DNA of 64,000 bases from Spongiihabitans sp965206355 (GTDB lineage: Bacteria; Pseudomonadota; Gammaproteobacteria; Arenicellales; Poriferihabitantaceae), in contig OZ242212.1 in assembly GCA_965206355.1 (NCBI GenBank), positions 186,001 to 250,000 of the forward strand, written 5' to 3'. Shown here piece by piece: positions 43,126-51,843 of the stretch. A program made the translations under genes and the position numbers. Numbering within the stretch: the first letter of the stretch is position 1; every line of letters begins with the position of its first letter. A model generated the notes under the pieces. That model was not told where the DNA came from. It did not search any database and worked only from the letters and a program-made list of their open reading frames with translations.

Positions 43126-44094
43126 GTGGCAAATTGTCGTATATTTGTTGCTGGTCATAAAGGGATGGTAGGCTCCGCTATCGTGCGTCAATTGCAAGCT
43201 CATTCTGAAGTTGAGCTATTGCTGGTTAGCAGAGATGAATTGGACTTATTCAATGCCTCAGCAGTATCACAATACTTTGTCGATCACAAACCCGATCAGG
43301 TGTATCTGGCTGCCGCTAAGGTAGGTGGCATCCACGCCAACAACACCTATCCGGCTGAGTTTATTGGCAACAACCTACAAATTCAGTGCAATGTCATCAA
43401 TGCCGCACACCAAAATGATGTACAAAAACTATTGTTTTTAGGTAGCTCATGTATTTATCCGAAGCTGGCTACTCAACCCATCGTTGAAACGGCATTGATG
43501 AGCGGTGCACTTGAATCCACCAATGAACCTTATGCGGTGGCTAAAATTGCCGGCATCAAAATGTGCGAATCGTTTAACCGTCAATATGGACGCGACTACC
43601 GTTCGCTCATGCCAACTAACCTGTATGGCAACAACGATCAGTTTCACCCGCACAACGCCCATGTCATACCTGCTATGATGCAACGCTTTCACCAAGCAGC
43701 GACAAGTGGAGCAACAGAAGTCATCGTTTGGGGCAGTGGCAAACCGATGCGGGAATTTCTGCATGTTGATGATATGGCATCGGCTTGTGTGCATGTGATG
43801 AGTTTGAGTCAGGATACATTCTTAACCGCAGTACCCGACCCGATGTGTTCACATGTTAATGTCGGTACGGGCACCGATGTGAGCATTGCTGAACTGGCTC
43901 ACATGATGGCTAACACCGTTGGCTTCAGTGGTCGTCTGGCATTTGACAAGACCAAACCAGATGGCACATTGCGTAAGGTGCTGGATGTCTCGCGCCTCAA
44001 GCATCTGGGCTGGGGTTATAACATTGGTTTGCAACAAGGTTTGGCAAGCACTTACGCGTGGTTTTTAGAAAATCAGCATGGTTTGCGTCAATAG
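43126..44094 (+). CDS. fcl: GDP-L-fucose synthase
   Basis: Epimerase-reductase (322 residues; also known as wcaG) that turns the Gmd product into GDP-L-fucose, donor for fucosylated surface polysaccharide. IFVAGHKGMVGSAIVRQL (NADP loop), YLAAAKVGGIHANNTYPAEFI, FLGSSCIYPK, and PYAVAKIAGIKMCES with the Tyr-x3-Lys pair are all typical. The only suitable start is a GTG at 43126 with no clear ribosome site, perhaps because MITE copy 2 inserted just upstream. Confidence 0.95.
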   Translation: MANCRIFVAGHKGMVGSAIVRQLQAHSEVELLLVSRDELDLFNASAVSQYFVDHKPDQVYLAAAKVGGIHANNTYPAEFIGNNLQIQCNVINAAHQNDVQKLLFLGSSCIYPKLATQPIVETALMSGALESTNEPYAVAKIAGIKMCESFNRQYGRDYRSLMPTNLYGNNDQFHPHNAHVIPAMMQRFHQAATSGATEVIVWGSGKPMREFLHVDDMASACVHVMSLSQDTFLTAVPDPMCSHVNVGTGTDVSIAELAHMMANTVGFSGRLAFDKTKPDGTLRKVLDVSRLKHLGWGYNIGLQQGLASTYAWFLENQHGLRQ

Positions 44095-44152
44095 ATGGGT
44101 GAAATGGGTTATCGGATGTTTTGGGAAATGGCCAGCATAAATGCCATTCAAT

Positions 44153-44291
44153 GAGACCTTTGCACGAAAGATGATTTCGCTTTCAGGCAAGGCAAAAACA
44201 CACGGAATGAGGGAGTTTATGCTTATAAATGACCGATTGAGTACGATTTTAACGTAGCATGGAGGTGAAATGGCTTTCGTGCAAAGGTCTC
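44153..44291. mobile_element. 139-bp MITE, copy 3
   Basis: Same element as the other copies, flanked by the 5-base duplication TCAAT, with slightly more base differences. It lies in the short gap between the fucose synthase gene and the O-antigen ligase gene, 42 bases before the latter's start. Confidence 0.9.
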
Positions 44292-44333
44292 TCAATATGG
44301 GATTAGTGCGCTTAATGAATCGAATCCGTCATA

Positions 44334-45545
44334 ATGAAACAACTTAACAATGTTAGATTTGATTGGATTGCTTTAATCGCTTTATCCATTCCGCTCGTAA
44401 TTATCAACGTACCATATGCTTCTGAACTTGCGATGATAATATTAGCCTTCAATGGTCTATATTTGTTTTTCAAAGAAAAATCCTTCTCTACCATTCACCC
44501 AGATCTAAAAATTTATAGCATATTGGTTTGGAGCTTCTATGTGTCAATCGTGATCTCTGTCATAGGATCAGAAAACTCCTCTGAAGGGTGGCATAAACTA
44601 GGTTCCAACATTCATTACTTATTAGCGCCATTTGTCGCCTATGCGATTTACCGCAAAGATTTATGGTCAAGATTTCTAGTGGTTATTAAGACAAGTGTTG
44701 TCATTGCCGCGGTATTGGCAACCTATCAATATTTCATTCTTGGTATGGGCCGTGTAGAAGGTGGCGCAACATCATCAACTTTGTTTGGAATTATTGTGGT
44801 TATATTTGCTTTTATTTCGATTATTGATATTTTCAAGCAAAATAACAAACAACGTCTCATTTCACTATTTGTTTTTTCTTGTGCTGTTTTTGCTACTATT
44901 TTGAGTCAAACGAGAATCGCATTAGTTGAGTTTGTTATTCTATCCATCGCAATGATTTTTATTTGGAGCGCATTGGGAGATATTAATAAAAAAACATTTC
45001 TACTTGTCATTGGCGCATACTTGTTCGTCTTTGTGGCGTTATTTTCAAATAATATTGTGCAAAATCGCGTACAGATCGCCGTCAATGAAACAGCGAATTT
45101 TTTAGATGGAAGATATTCTGTAGACGCTGTTGGCATTCGCCTATCCATGTGGGAATCAGGATTGGAAGCCTTTAAAGAGAAGCCTTTCTTTGGTCATGGT
45201 ATTCAGAACACAACCATAGTATCGGCAAAATATGCAAAAGATATAAGCGCCAAAGATCAGTGGGGTAGAGCGAGGCAACTCCATAATGACTATATCAATA
45301 CCCTCGTTGGCATGGGCTTGTTTGGCTTCATTGTTTTGTTGATGCTTATGTTGACTCCTTTGTTGATATTTATTAGGCGAGTAAAAACACATAAAAGTTA
45401 TGAAAAAAATGCGGCCGGTGTGATTTTAATCGTGGGGTATCTAAGTATCGCTATCACTGATAGCATGTATACCAATGCGGTTATGCGAACCTTTTTTGTA
45501 TTCATGTTAGCAATAACTTTAATTAGAGATGGTTCCAATAAATAA
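44334..45545 (+). CDS. O-antigen ligase (WaaL/Wzy_C) family protein
   Basis: A 403-residue polytopic membrane protein with about eleven hydrophobic segments and one large periplasmic loop (about residues 235-335). The loop holds the Wzy_C-type pattern RLSMWESGLEAFKEKPFFGHGIQNT and a histidine in QLHNDYINTLVGMGLFG. Such proteins ligate O-antigen to lipid A core or polymerise polysaccharide units in the periplasm. The gene is clearly more AT-rich than its neighbours and uses many Ile, Phe, Asn and Lys codons, suggesting transfer. Ligase versus polymerase cannot be told apart here. Confidence 0.82.
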   Translation: MKQLNNVRFDWIALIALSIPLVIINVPYASELAMIILAFNGLYLFFKEKSFSTIHPDLKIYSILVWSFYVSIVISVIGSENSSEGWHKLGSNIHYLLAPFVAYAIYRKDLWSRFLVVIKTSVVIAAVLATYQYFILGMGRVEGGATSSTLFGIIVVIFAFISIIDIFKQNNKQRLISLFVFSCAVFATILSQTRIALVEFVILSIAMIFIWSALGDINKKTFLLVIGAYLFVFVALFSNNIVQNRVQIAVNETANFLDGRYSVDAVGIRLSMWESGLEAFKEKPFFGHGIQNTTIVSAKYAKDISAKDQWGRARQLHNDYINTLVGMGLFGFIVLLMLMLTPLLIFIRRVKTHKSYEKNAAGVILIVGYLSIAITDSMYTNAVMRTFFVFMLAITLIRDGSNK

Positions 45546-45595
45546 GAATTATTGCAAAAAACGAGTTATTGTCAAAAGTGATGTTTGAGCCTGAT

Positions 45596-45814
45596 TCAAG
45601 CGGCGATCTGATCAATTACTGTGACTTCGATTCCATCTTTGAATTTGATTCCCGCAACCACTTTCGTCAGGTCATCAAACCCGCGTAGCAGATAAAACAG
45701 CATAATGTTGCCACGAATCTCGAGATTGTTGCTGGTATGATTGCAGCATTTCGACATTGACGGATAACCAATCAAAATATTTTCTTTTGACAACGGCGTT
45801 TTCACATCATCCAA
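45596..45814 (-). CDS. Small hypothetical protein (doubtful)
   Basis: A 72-residue frame with ATG and stop in the 284-base gap between the O-antigen ligase and the VWA gene. It has no recognised motif and may be a remnant of a longer gene, for example from a mobile element. It reads NLEIRGNIMLFYLLRGFDDL in its middle. I list it only because the region holds nothing else. Confidence 0.2.
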   Translation of the reverse strand: MDDVKTPLSKENILIGYPSMSKCCNHTSNNLEIRGNIMLFYLLRGFDDLTKVVAGIKFKDGIEVTVIDQIAA

Positions 45815-45829
45815 GCCGTGTCAAAAGGC

Positions 45830-47968
45830 TCAAGTGGTTAGTTGGCGGTAAATATCGGCGACTTTCAGGGGGAGTTTTCGGACTTCATCAACCACCACAA
45901 AACTGGCGTGACCATACATCTGGGGCAGGTAGTCGCTGGCTTCGGTGTCAATGGTGATGCAAAAGGGATGAATGCCACTGTGGCGTGCTTCTAGCAGTGC
46001 TTGGCGAGTGTCTTCTATGCCATAATCGCCATGGTAGCCGTCATAATCATCGGGCTTGCCATCGGATAAGGTGATTAGAATGCGGGTTCTGGCTTCAACT
46101 TGATTGAGAATGCCGCTTAGGTGGCGAATAGTTACACCCATGCGGGTATAGTCTTGCGGGCGCAGTCCGCTGATGCGAGCGCGAACGTCTTTGTCATAAC
46201 CCTGTGCAAAGGTTTTAATTTTATAAACTTCACAGCGATTGCGGGTCATACCTGAAAAGCCGTAAATGGCATATTGATCGCCCAGCACTTGCAATGCCTG
46301 ACACAGCAGGATCAGACTTTCGCGCTCGGCATCGTTGATCCAGCCTTTGGTTGAGCCGCTGACATCAACCATAAAGATAACAGCCGAATTACGCTCCTGC
46401 TTTCGCATTTGCGTGTATAAGCGGTTGGTCATCTCAACGCCGGTCTGCATATCGGTGTATGCGGTGACCAATGCGTCCAGATCAATGTTATCTCCGGTCG
46501 GCTGGGCTTTCAGTATTTTGTCTTGCTGACGTAATACTTCAAAATGCTTTCTAATATCACCGACCAGATGGGTATACCGTTGCAGCGTCTTTTCGGAGAA
46601 ATCATCGTAAATTGGCTGTGCCGTTATTTCCCGTAGCGTACACCAGTTTTTTCGATATGTTTGTCGGTGAAAATCCCACTCATCATATAAGTAGCTGTCT
46701 TCTCCATCGCCGTTGTCTTGCCAGCTCTCTGCACCGTTAGCTTCATGCTCATTGTCGCCAATATAATCGCCATCACCTGCTACAACCAACCAGTCTTCAG
46801 GAATGTGCTCGAAATCCTGAAGCATGGAAGACAAGAGGTTGTCAATGTTGGGCGGCAACGATAAGGGTTTTCCATCCAGTGTTAATTGTGTTGCACCATC
46901 GGCATCTTCATGCGCTTCCAGATTGTGGTCGTTATGTTGCGCTGAAACACGGTCGGTTGCCTCGGATTGGGATGCCATGGCATCAGCGAGTGCTGCTTGT
47001 AATTGTGATTTTTCGAGTTCAATGCGCTGTTCAATAGCCTGTTCAACGGCATCCAGATTACACTCCCCTTGATATAAAAATGCGTCCGGGCAGGCAAGTT
47101 GTAGCGCATAAAGTTGCGTGGTTGCTGCCAGCGTTTCCATAACAGTCGCCCGCGGTGTTTCCAGTGTGTCAATAATTTTTTGCCAAGTTGCATCAGTAAC
47201 CGATGTCGGCGTATGTAGCGTACACATTTCTCTGCCGAGTCCGGGAAGCTGACGCTGGATACAGGCATTCAGCCTGATTGCCTCCAGTCGATTAAACAAT
47301 TTAAGTGCGCGGTTGCTGTCGGCAAACTGGGCGATGAGCTCACTGATATGGGGTGAATTCGGGGTCGGTCGCTTGAATGTGCCAAACCACGTTTGTGCCC
47401 ACAGGTACACTGCCATCACCTTATACAATTGATAGTTTTTTTCACGTTGGTTAAATCGGTTTATCGCGGCGGGCAAGTACAAGGTTTCGGTGTCGGTGAA
47501 AACACGACTGCCCGCCTCTATTTTCAAATTCCGCCCTGCCAGACCACAGATAATGGTTTCGAGGATAGTATGCACCTGTTGCAGTGTTACCGTGATATGG
47601 CTTAACCGATATTCTCTGGCAAAGGCTTCGATGTCCTCAAAGGCAGCACTACCCGGATACAAGCCTTCCTTGTCATAAATATCCATAGCGTGTAGCAACC
47701 ACTGACGTGTTCCGTCTATGTCCATGAGTTTCAGGGCAAGCGGAACACGGCGCACAAATTGATACGCCATTTCGGCATTCGAGTTACGGATAACGTCTGT
47801 CCAATACAGCGCAAACTGTTGTTGCTGCAATGGCAGTGGAGTTAAACCAAGTGCAAGCTGTTCAGCGGTGCGGCGGCTTGAAAGTGCGGAATCAAGATAT
47901 TCATCCAGCAACACTTCTATCTTTTCGTAACCGAGTGGTTTTTTGAGTTTTTCGGGCACAGAGATCAC
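45830..47968 (-). CDS. VWA-domain protein, NorD/CbbO family
   Basis: A 712-residue cytoplasmic protein whose C-terminal third is a von Willebrand A domain. The metal-ion site is complete: DVSGSTKG near residue 535, the threonine in RPQDYTRMGV, and SDGKPDDYDGYHGDYG. The N-terminal part matches the helical region of NorD/CbbO proteins. These act with a MoxR-type AAA+ ATPase (NorQ or CbbQ) to mature or reactivate nitric oxide reductase or Rubisco. No such ATPase, nor, nor cbb gene is in the window, so the client is unknown. MITE copy 4 ends up 13 bases upstream of its start codon. Confidence 0.82.
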   Translation of the reverse strand: MISVPEKLKKPLGYEKIEVLLDEYLDSALSSRRTAEQLALGLTPLPLQQQQFALYWTDVIRNSNAEMAYQFVRRVPLALKLMDIDGTRQWLLHAMDIYDKEGLYPGSAAFEDIEAFAREYRLSHITVTLQQVHTILETIICGLAGRNLKIEAGSRVFTDTETLYLPAAINRFNQREKNYQLYKVMAVYLWAQTWFGTFKRPTPNSPHISELIAQFADSNRALKLFNRLEAIRLNACIQRQLPGLGREMCTLHTPTSVTDATWQKIIDTLETPRATVMETLAATTQLYALQLACPDAFLYQGECNLDAVEQAIEQRIELEKSQLQAALADAMASQSEATDRVSAQHNDHNLEAHEDADGATQLTLDGKPLSLPPNIDNLLSSMLQDFEHIPEDWLVVAGDGDYIGDNEHEANGAESWQDNGDGEDSYLYDEWDFHRQTYRKNWCTLREITAQPIYDDFSEKTLQRYTHLVGDIRKHFEVLRQQDKILKAQPTGDNIDLDALVTAYTDMQTGVEMTNRLYTQMRKQERNSAVIFMVDVSGSTKGWINDAERESLILLCQALQVLGDQYAIYGFSGMTRNRCEVYKIKTFAQGYDKDVRARISGLRPQDYTRMGVTIRHLSGILNQVEARTRILITLSDGKPDDYDGYHGDYGIEDTRQALLEARHSGIHPFCITIDTEASDYLPQMYGHASFVVVDEVRKLPLKVADIYRQLTT

Positions 47969-47981
47969 AGAGCTATAATTT

Positions 47982-48120
47982 GAGACCTTTGCACGGAAGA
48001 TGATTTCGCTTTCAGGCCAGGCAAAAACGCACGGAATGAGGGAGTTTATGCTTATAAATGACCGATTGAGTACGATTTTAACGCAGTATGCAGGTGAAAT
48101 AGCTTTCGTGCAAAGGTCTC
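47982..48120. mobile_element. 139-bp MITE, copy 4
   Basis: Same element, flanked by the 5-base duplication AATTT. It lies directly upstream of the VWA gene and may carry or disrupt that gene's promoter; the native upstream region is on the other side. Confidence 0.9.
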
Positions 48121-48224
48121 AATTTATCGTTTAATATTTTTGTTGAAAGACTTCAGTACGCTAAACGCTTTATACATTTATTGTTTTTCTCTGCGTTCTC
48201 TGTGATCTCTGTGTCTATCTTTTA

Positions 48225-49319
48225 TCAAACATTAAAACGAAAATGCACCACATCGCCATCTTGAATAATATAGTCTTTCCCCTCCAGACGGAGCCTGCCT
48301 GATTCTTTGGCAGATTGTTCGCCATTATATTTTATGAAGTCATCATAGGCGATAGTTTCGGCACAAATAAATCCGCGCTCAAAATCACTATGAATCACTC
48401 CGGCAGCCTGTGGCGCCGTTGCACCAATTTTCACAGTCCATGCACGGGCTTCTTTGGGGCCAGCAGTAAAATAAGTTTGCAATCCGAGTAGTCGGTAACT
48501 TGCTCGAATAATCCGATTGAGTCCGGCTTCTTCAAGCCCCATTTCATCGAGAAACAAAGTGGCATCCTCATCATTTAACTCTGCCAATTCTTGTTCAATA
48601 GCGGCGCAAATGGTGACCACTTGCGCGGATTCTTGCGCGGCCATGTGGCTTATGCTATCAAGGTGCGGATTGTTTTGAAAACCCTCTTCACTGACATTGG
48701 CAATATACAAAGTCGGTTTGATGGTGAGAAAGCACAACGGTTTGAGTAACTTTGCATCCTCCTTGTTCAGTGGCAGTGAAGTCAACATTTTGCCGTCATC
48801 CAGATGCGCTTGCACGGTCAGTAATAACGCCATGATGGCAAGCTGCTCCTTGTCGCCGGATTTGCTATTTTTTTTGGCACGTTGTAACGCTTTTTCAGCC
48901 GTTGCCATATCAGCGAGCATCAACTCGGTATTGATGATTTCAATATCCGATGTCGGATTAAGGGTATTGGATATGTGAGTAATATTCGGGTCTTCAAAGC
49001 CACGAACAACATGGGCAATGGCATCCACTTCACGGATATGCGTCAGAAATTTATTGCCCAACCCCTCGCCTTTAGAAGCACCAGCTACCAATCCGGCTAT
49101 GTCAACAAATTCAATGGTGGTAGGAATCACTTTCTGCGATTGCACGATATTTGCCAAATTCGCTAACCGTGGATCCGGCATTTCAACCCGACCGACATTG
49201 GGCTCAATGGTGCAAAAGGCATAGTTTGCCGCTTGTGCAATACGCGATCGCGTCAGCGCATTAAACAACGTTGATTTGCCGACATTGGGTAATCCAACAA
49301 TGCCACATTTAATAGCCAT
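48225..49319 (-). CDS. ychF: Ribosome-associated ATPase/GTPase YchF
   Basis: A 364-residue Obg-family P-loop protein that binds ATP in characterised homologues. GIVGLPNVGKSTLFNALT (G1), FVDIAGLVAGASKGEGLGNKFL (G3), and the C-terminal TGS-type domain ending IQDGDVVHFRFNV are intact. Start is the ATG at 49319 (MAIKCGIV); a TTG codon immediately upstream is not needed. Downstream of pth in the usual gammaproteobacterial order. Confidence 0.96.
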   Translation of the reverse strand: MAIKCGIVGLPNVGKSTLFNALTRSRIAQAANYAFCTIEPNVGRVEMPDPRLANLANIVQSQKVIPTTIEFVDIAGLVAGASKGEGLGNKFLTHIREVDAIAHVVRGFEDPNITHISNTLNPTSDIEIINTELMLADMATAEKALQRAKKNSKSGDKEQLAIMALLLTVQAHLDDGKMLTSLPLNKEDAKLLKPLCFLTIKPTLYIANVSEEGFQNNPHLDSISHMAAQESAQVVTICAAIEQELAELNDEDATLFLDEMGLEEAGLNRIIRASYRLLGLQTYFTAGPKEARAWTVKIGATAPQAAGVIHSDFERGFICAETIAYDDFIKYNGEQSAKESGRLRLEGKDYIIQDGDVVHFRFNV

Positions 49320-49389
49320 CAATTACCTCATTCATTTTGGAACTTTGGCCCGCGTGTTTATTCCGACTCATACTACCGGCTCTGCGTGT

Positions 49390-49983
49390 TTATGTGCTGT
49401 GTTCTTCGCGGTGTAATGTGTTCATCGCCTTTTGATAATCACCGCAGACAATATCGGGCAAGACGCGCATTGCTCGGTCGAGCGCATCCTCAATCAGTTG
49501 TCGCTCGTTTAAGCGTGGTTTCTGCAGGACATATTCGGAAACATCCTGATTGATGTCGGGACGACCTATGCCGATACGGATTCTTAAAAAATCGCTTCTG
49601 CCAAGTCTGGCCACAATGTCGCGCAAACCGTTATGACCACCATGCCCGCCGCCTATTTTTAAGCGTACGCTCCCCGCTTGCAGATCAAGTTCATCGTGAA
49701 TGACCAGTATTTGTGCGGGATCAATGCGATAAAATGATGCCATCGGCGCAATCGACTGACCGCTTAGATTCATAAAAGTATGGGGCGCAATGAGGCGAAC
49801 CTGTCTGCCACCACAAACAAACAGATCGGTGTCCGCCTTGAATTTTTTTTCTGCCGTGAATGTAATCGAGTACTGCCGTTGCAAGCATTGCAGAAACCAG
49901 AACCCGACATTATGTCGGGTTGCGGCATATTGATTTCCGGGATTCCCCAGACCAGCAATCAGAGCAATTCCTGCCTGCTCCAT
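49390..49983 (-). CDS. pth: Peptidyl-tRNA hydrolase
   Basis: A 197-residue enzyme that frees tRNA from stalled peptidyl-tRNA. GLGNPGNQYAATRHNVGFW contains the substrate-binding Asn and catalytic His; LIAPHTFMNLSGQS and VIHDELDLQAGSVRLKIGGGHGGHNGLRDI complete the active site. Length is typical. Between rplY and ychF. Confidence 0.97.
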   Translation of the reverse strand: MEQAGIALIAGLGNPGNQYAATRHNVGFWFLQCLQRQYSITFTAEKKFKADTDLFVCGGRQVRLIAPHTFMNLSGQSIAPMASFYRIDPAQILVIHDELDLQAGSVRLKIGGGHGGHNGLRDIVARLGRSDFLRIRIGIGRPDINQDVSEYVLQKPRLNERQLIEDALDRAMRVLPDIVCGDYQKAMNTLHREEHST

Positions 49984-50059
49984 ATCAGTACGACATGCTA
50001 AAATAGCTGACTCAAATCACAGGCTAATTTCTGTGGTCAACTTCCGGCGGGTGATGTGA

Positions 50060-50773
50060 TTAGCTATCGCTGGGCTCGTCAACGGACTCGTCAGCGGTTG
50101 CTTGTTCTGAATCGACTACATCGGCATCTTGATCGGCTTCTGCACCGACTTCATCTGCACTTTCAACCTCAAGACGCGGCGCTAATACCGAAACAACGGC
50201 ATAATCGTGTTCACCGTCTTCATTGTGTAGCAGCGTGGTGATATTAACGCCTTGTGGAAGTTTAATATCCGACAAATGCAACGATTCATTCAAGTCAAGA
50301 TGGCTAATATCCAATTCAATGGATTCCGGCAAATCACCGGGTAAACAAGAAATTTCCACGTCATTCATCAAGTGGGAAATAATACCGCCACTGACTCTAA
50401 CGCCAACACATTCTTGTTCGTTAATGAAATGAATCGGCAACGACATGGTTAAGGTTTTCTTTTCATCAACACGTTGGAAATCCGCATGCAGGACATTTAT
50501 TTTATATGGATGACGTTGCACGTCTCGAAGAATGGCTTGCTCTTTATTGCCGTCCGTATTGATGACAATAATTGCCGAGTGGAACTCTTCTTTTTCCAGA
50601 CTGTGAAACAAGACATCATGGTCGATGGCAATATGGACATTCTCCTTGTCGCCACCGTATAAAACCGCAGGCACATCACCTTCACGACGCAATCGTCTGA
50701 CCAGGTTAGTGCCTGAACGCGCGCGAATTCTGGCGATAAGTTCAAATTGATCTGACATTTTCTTACTCTGCAT
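50060..50773 (-). CDS. rplY: Ribosomal protein bL25, Ctc/TL5 form
   Basis: A 237-residue 5S rRNA-binding protein. The N-terminal L25 domain (ARSGTNLVRRLRREGDVPAVLYGG) binds 5S rRNA; the second beta domain (VSGGIISHLMNDVEISCLPGDLPESIELDIS) marks the long form found outside E. coli. The tail after residue 200 is strongly acidic (Asp/Glu/Ala/Ser). ATG at 50773 has an AGGGAAAG ribosome site; ATG at 50758 (MSDQFEL) is possible. Confidence 0.95.
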   Translation of the reverse strand: MQSKKMSDQFELIARIRARSGTNLVRRLRREGDVPAVLYGGDKENVHIAIDHDVLFHSLEKEEFHSAIIVINTDGNKEQAILRDVQRHPYKINVLHADFQRVDEKKTLTMSLPIHFINEQECVGVRVSGGIISHLMNDVEISCLPGDLPESIELDISHLDLNESLHLSDIKLPQGVNITTLLHNEDGEHDYAVVSVLAPRLEVESADEVGAEADQDADVVDSEQATADESVDEPSDS

Positions 50774-50792
50774 TTTCTTTCCCTAAATAAGG

Positions 50793-51746
50793 TTAATCTA
50801 TAAACAGGTTACTGATTGAGTCTCCGGTCGCAACACGGCGGATTGACTCGGCTAATAGTTTAGCAACACTTAATTGCTTGATTTTCGCACAATTTCTGGC
50901 ATTTTCCTGCAGTGGAATCGAATTGGTAACCAGTAATTCATCAATTTCTGAATCGTTGATACGTTTAATCGCATCACCAGACAGCACCGCATGAGTACAA
51001 CTTGCAAGCACCTTGATGGCACCGTGTTCTTTTAATGCTTTGGCAGCCTGACAAAGAGTATTGGCAGTGTCAACCATATCATCAATAAGAATACAGGATC
51101 GCTCAGAAACATCACCAAGAATATGCATCACTTTGGCTTCATTCGCTTTCGGGCGACGTTTATCAATGATAGCAAGACTGGTCTCAAGCTGTTTCGCCAT
51201 TGCGCGCGCGCGCGCAACACCACCGACATCGGGCGATATAACAATCGGATTGGGTAATTGCTTACGCCATAACTCACTCATCAACACTGGTGAGCCGTAG
51301 ATATTATCCGTGGGAATATCAAAGAAGCCCTGGATTTGGTCGGCATGTAAATCCATGGTCAAGACCCGATCCGCACCCGCAATACTAATCATTTCCGCAA
51401 CCAGTTTCGCGGAAATAGCAACCCGTGCGGTGCGTGGTCGGCGATCCTGACGCGTATAACCCAAATAAGGAATAACCGCAGTAATTCGACCTGCGGACGA
51501 GCGCTTAATGGCATCAAGCATGACCAAAAGCTCCATAAGATTGTCATTACTCGGCGCACAGGTGGGCTGAATAATAAAAACATCGTGACCACGGACATTC
51601 TCCATAATCTCCACATTAATTTCACCATCACTGAACCTACCCACGGCCGCTTTACCCAAGGGAATTCCCAAAGACTGCACGACCTCTGTGGCTAGAACAG
51701 GATTAGCGTTGCCGGCAAATACGACCAAATTTTCAGGTGATACCAT
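50793..51746 (-). CDS. prs: Ribose-phosphate pyrophosphokinase
   Basis: A 317-residue enzyme making PRPP from ribose 5-phosphate and ATP. FAGNANPVLATEV, GRFSDGEINVEI, the flexible loop YTRQDRRPRTARVAISAK, the MDLHADQIQGFFDIP stretch and the PRPP loop ILIDDMVDTANTLCQAA are all present. Start is the ATG at 51746; the frame runs open 21 codons upstream only because it crosses the tRNA-Gln gene. The tRNA-prs-rplY-pth-ychF order is widespread in gammaproteobacteria. Confidence 0.97.
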   Translation of the reverse strand: MVSPENLVVFAGNANPVLATEVVQSLGIPLGKAAVGRFSDGEINVEIMENVRGHDVFIIQPTCAPSNDNLMELLVMLDAIKRSSAGRITAVIPYLGYTRQDRRPRTARVAISAKLVAEMISIAGADRVLTMDLHADQIQGFFDIPTDNIYGSPVLMSELWRKQLPNPIVISPDVGGVARARAMAKQLETSLAIIDKRRPKANEAKVMHILGDVSERSCILIDDMVDTANTLCQAAKALKEHGAIKVLASCTHAVLSGDAIKRINDSEIDELLVTNSIPLQENARNCAKIKQLSVAKLLAESIRRVATGDSISNLFID

Positions 51747-51765
51747 ATCTTCTCGATGAAATAAG

Positions 51766-51843
51766 TGGCTGGGGTGGGAGGATTCGAACCTCCGAAATGC
51801 CAGAATCAAAATCTGGTGCCTTAGGCCACTTGGCTACACCCCA
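51766..51843 (-). tRNA. tRNA-Gln (UUG)
   Basis: On the minus strand a full cloverleaf is visible: acceptor TGGGGTG pairing with CACCCCA followed by GCCA, D arm GCCAAGTGGCCTAAGGC, anticodon stem CCAGA-TTTTGAT-TCTGG with anticodon TTG, and T arm GGAGGTTCGAATCCTCC. The 3-prime CCA is encoded. It lies 19 bases upstream of prs on the same strand and is likely co-transcribed. Confidence 0.95.

Noticed and set aside
40836..48120. CRISPR array
   Set aside because: The repeats are 139 bases long, over 1 kb apart on the whole, have inverted ends and target duplications, and so are MITEs.
51747..51809. Upstream extension of prs by 21 codons
   Set aside because: The extension overlaps the tRNA-Gln gene, and the ATG at 51746 gives the family start.
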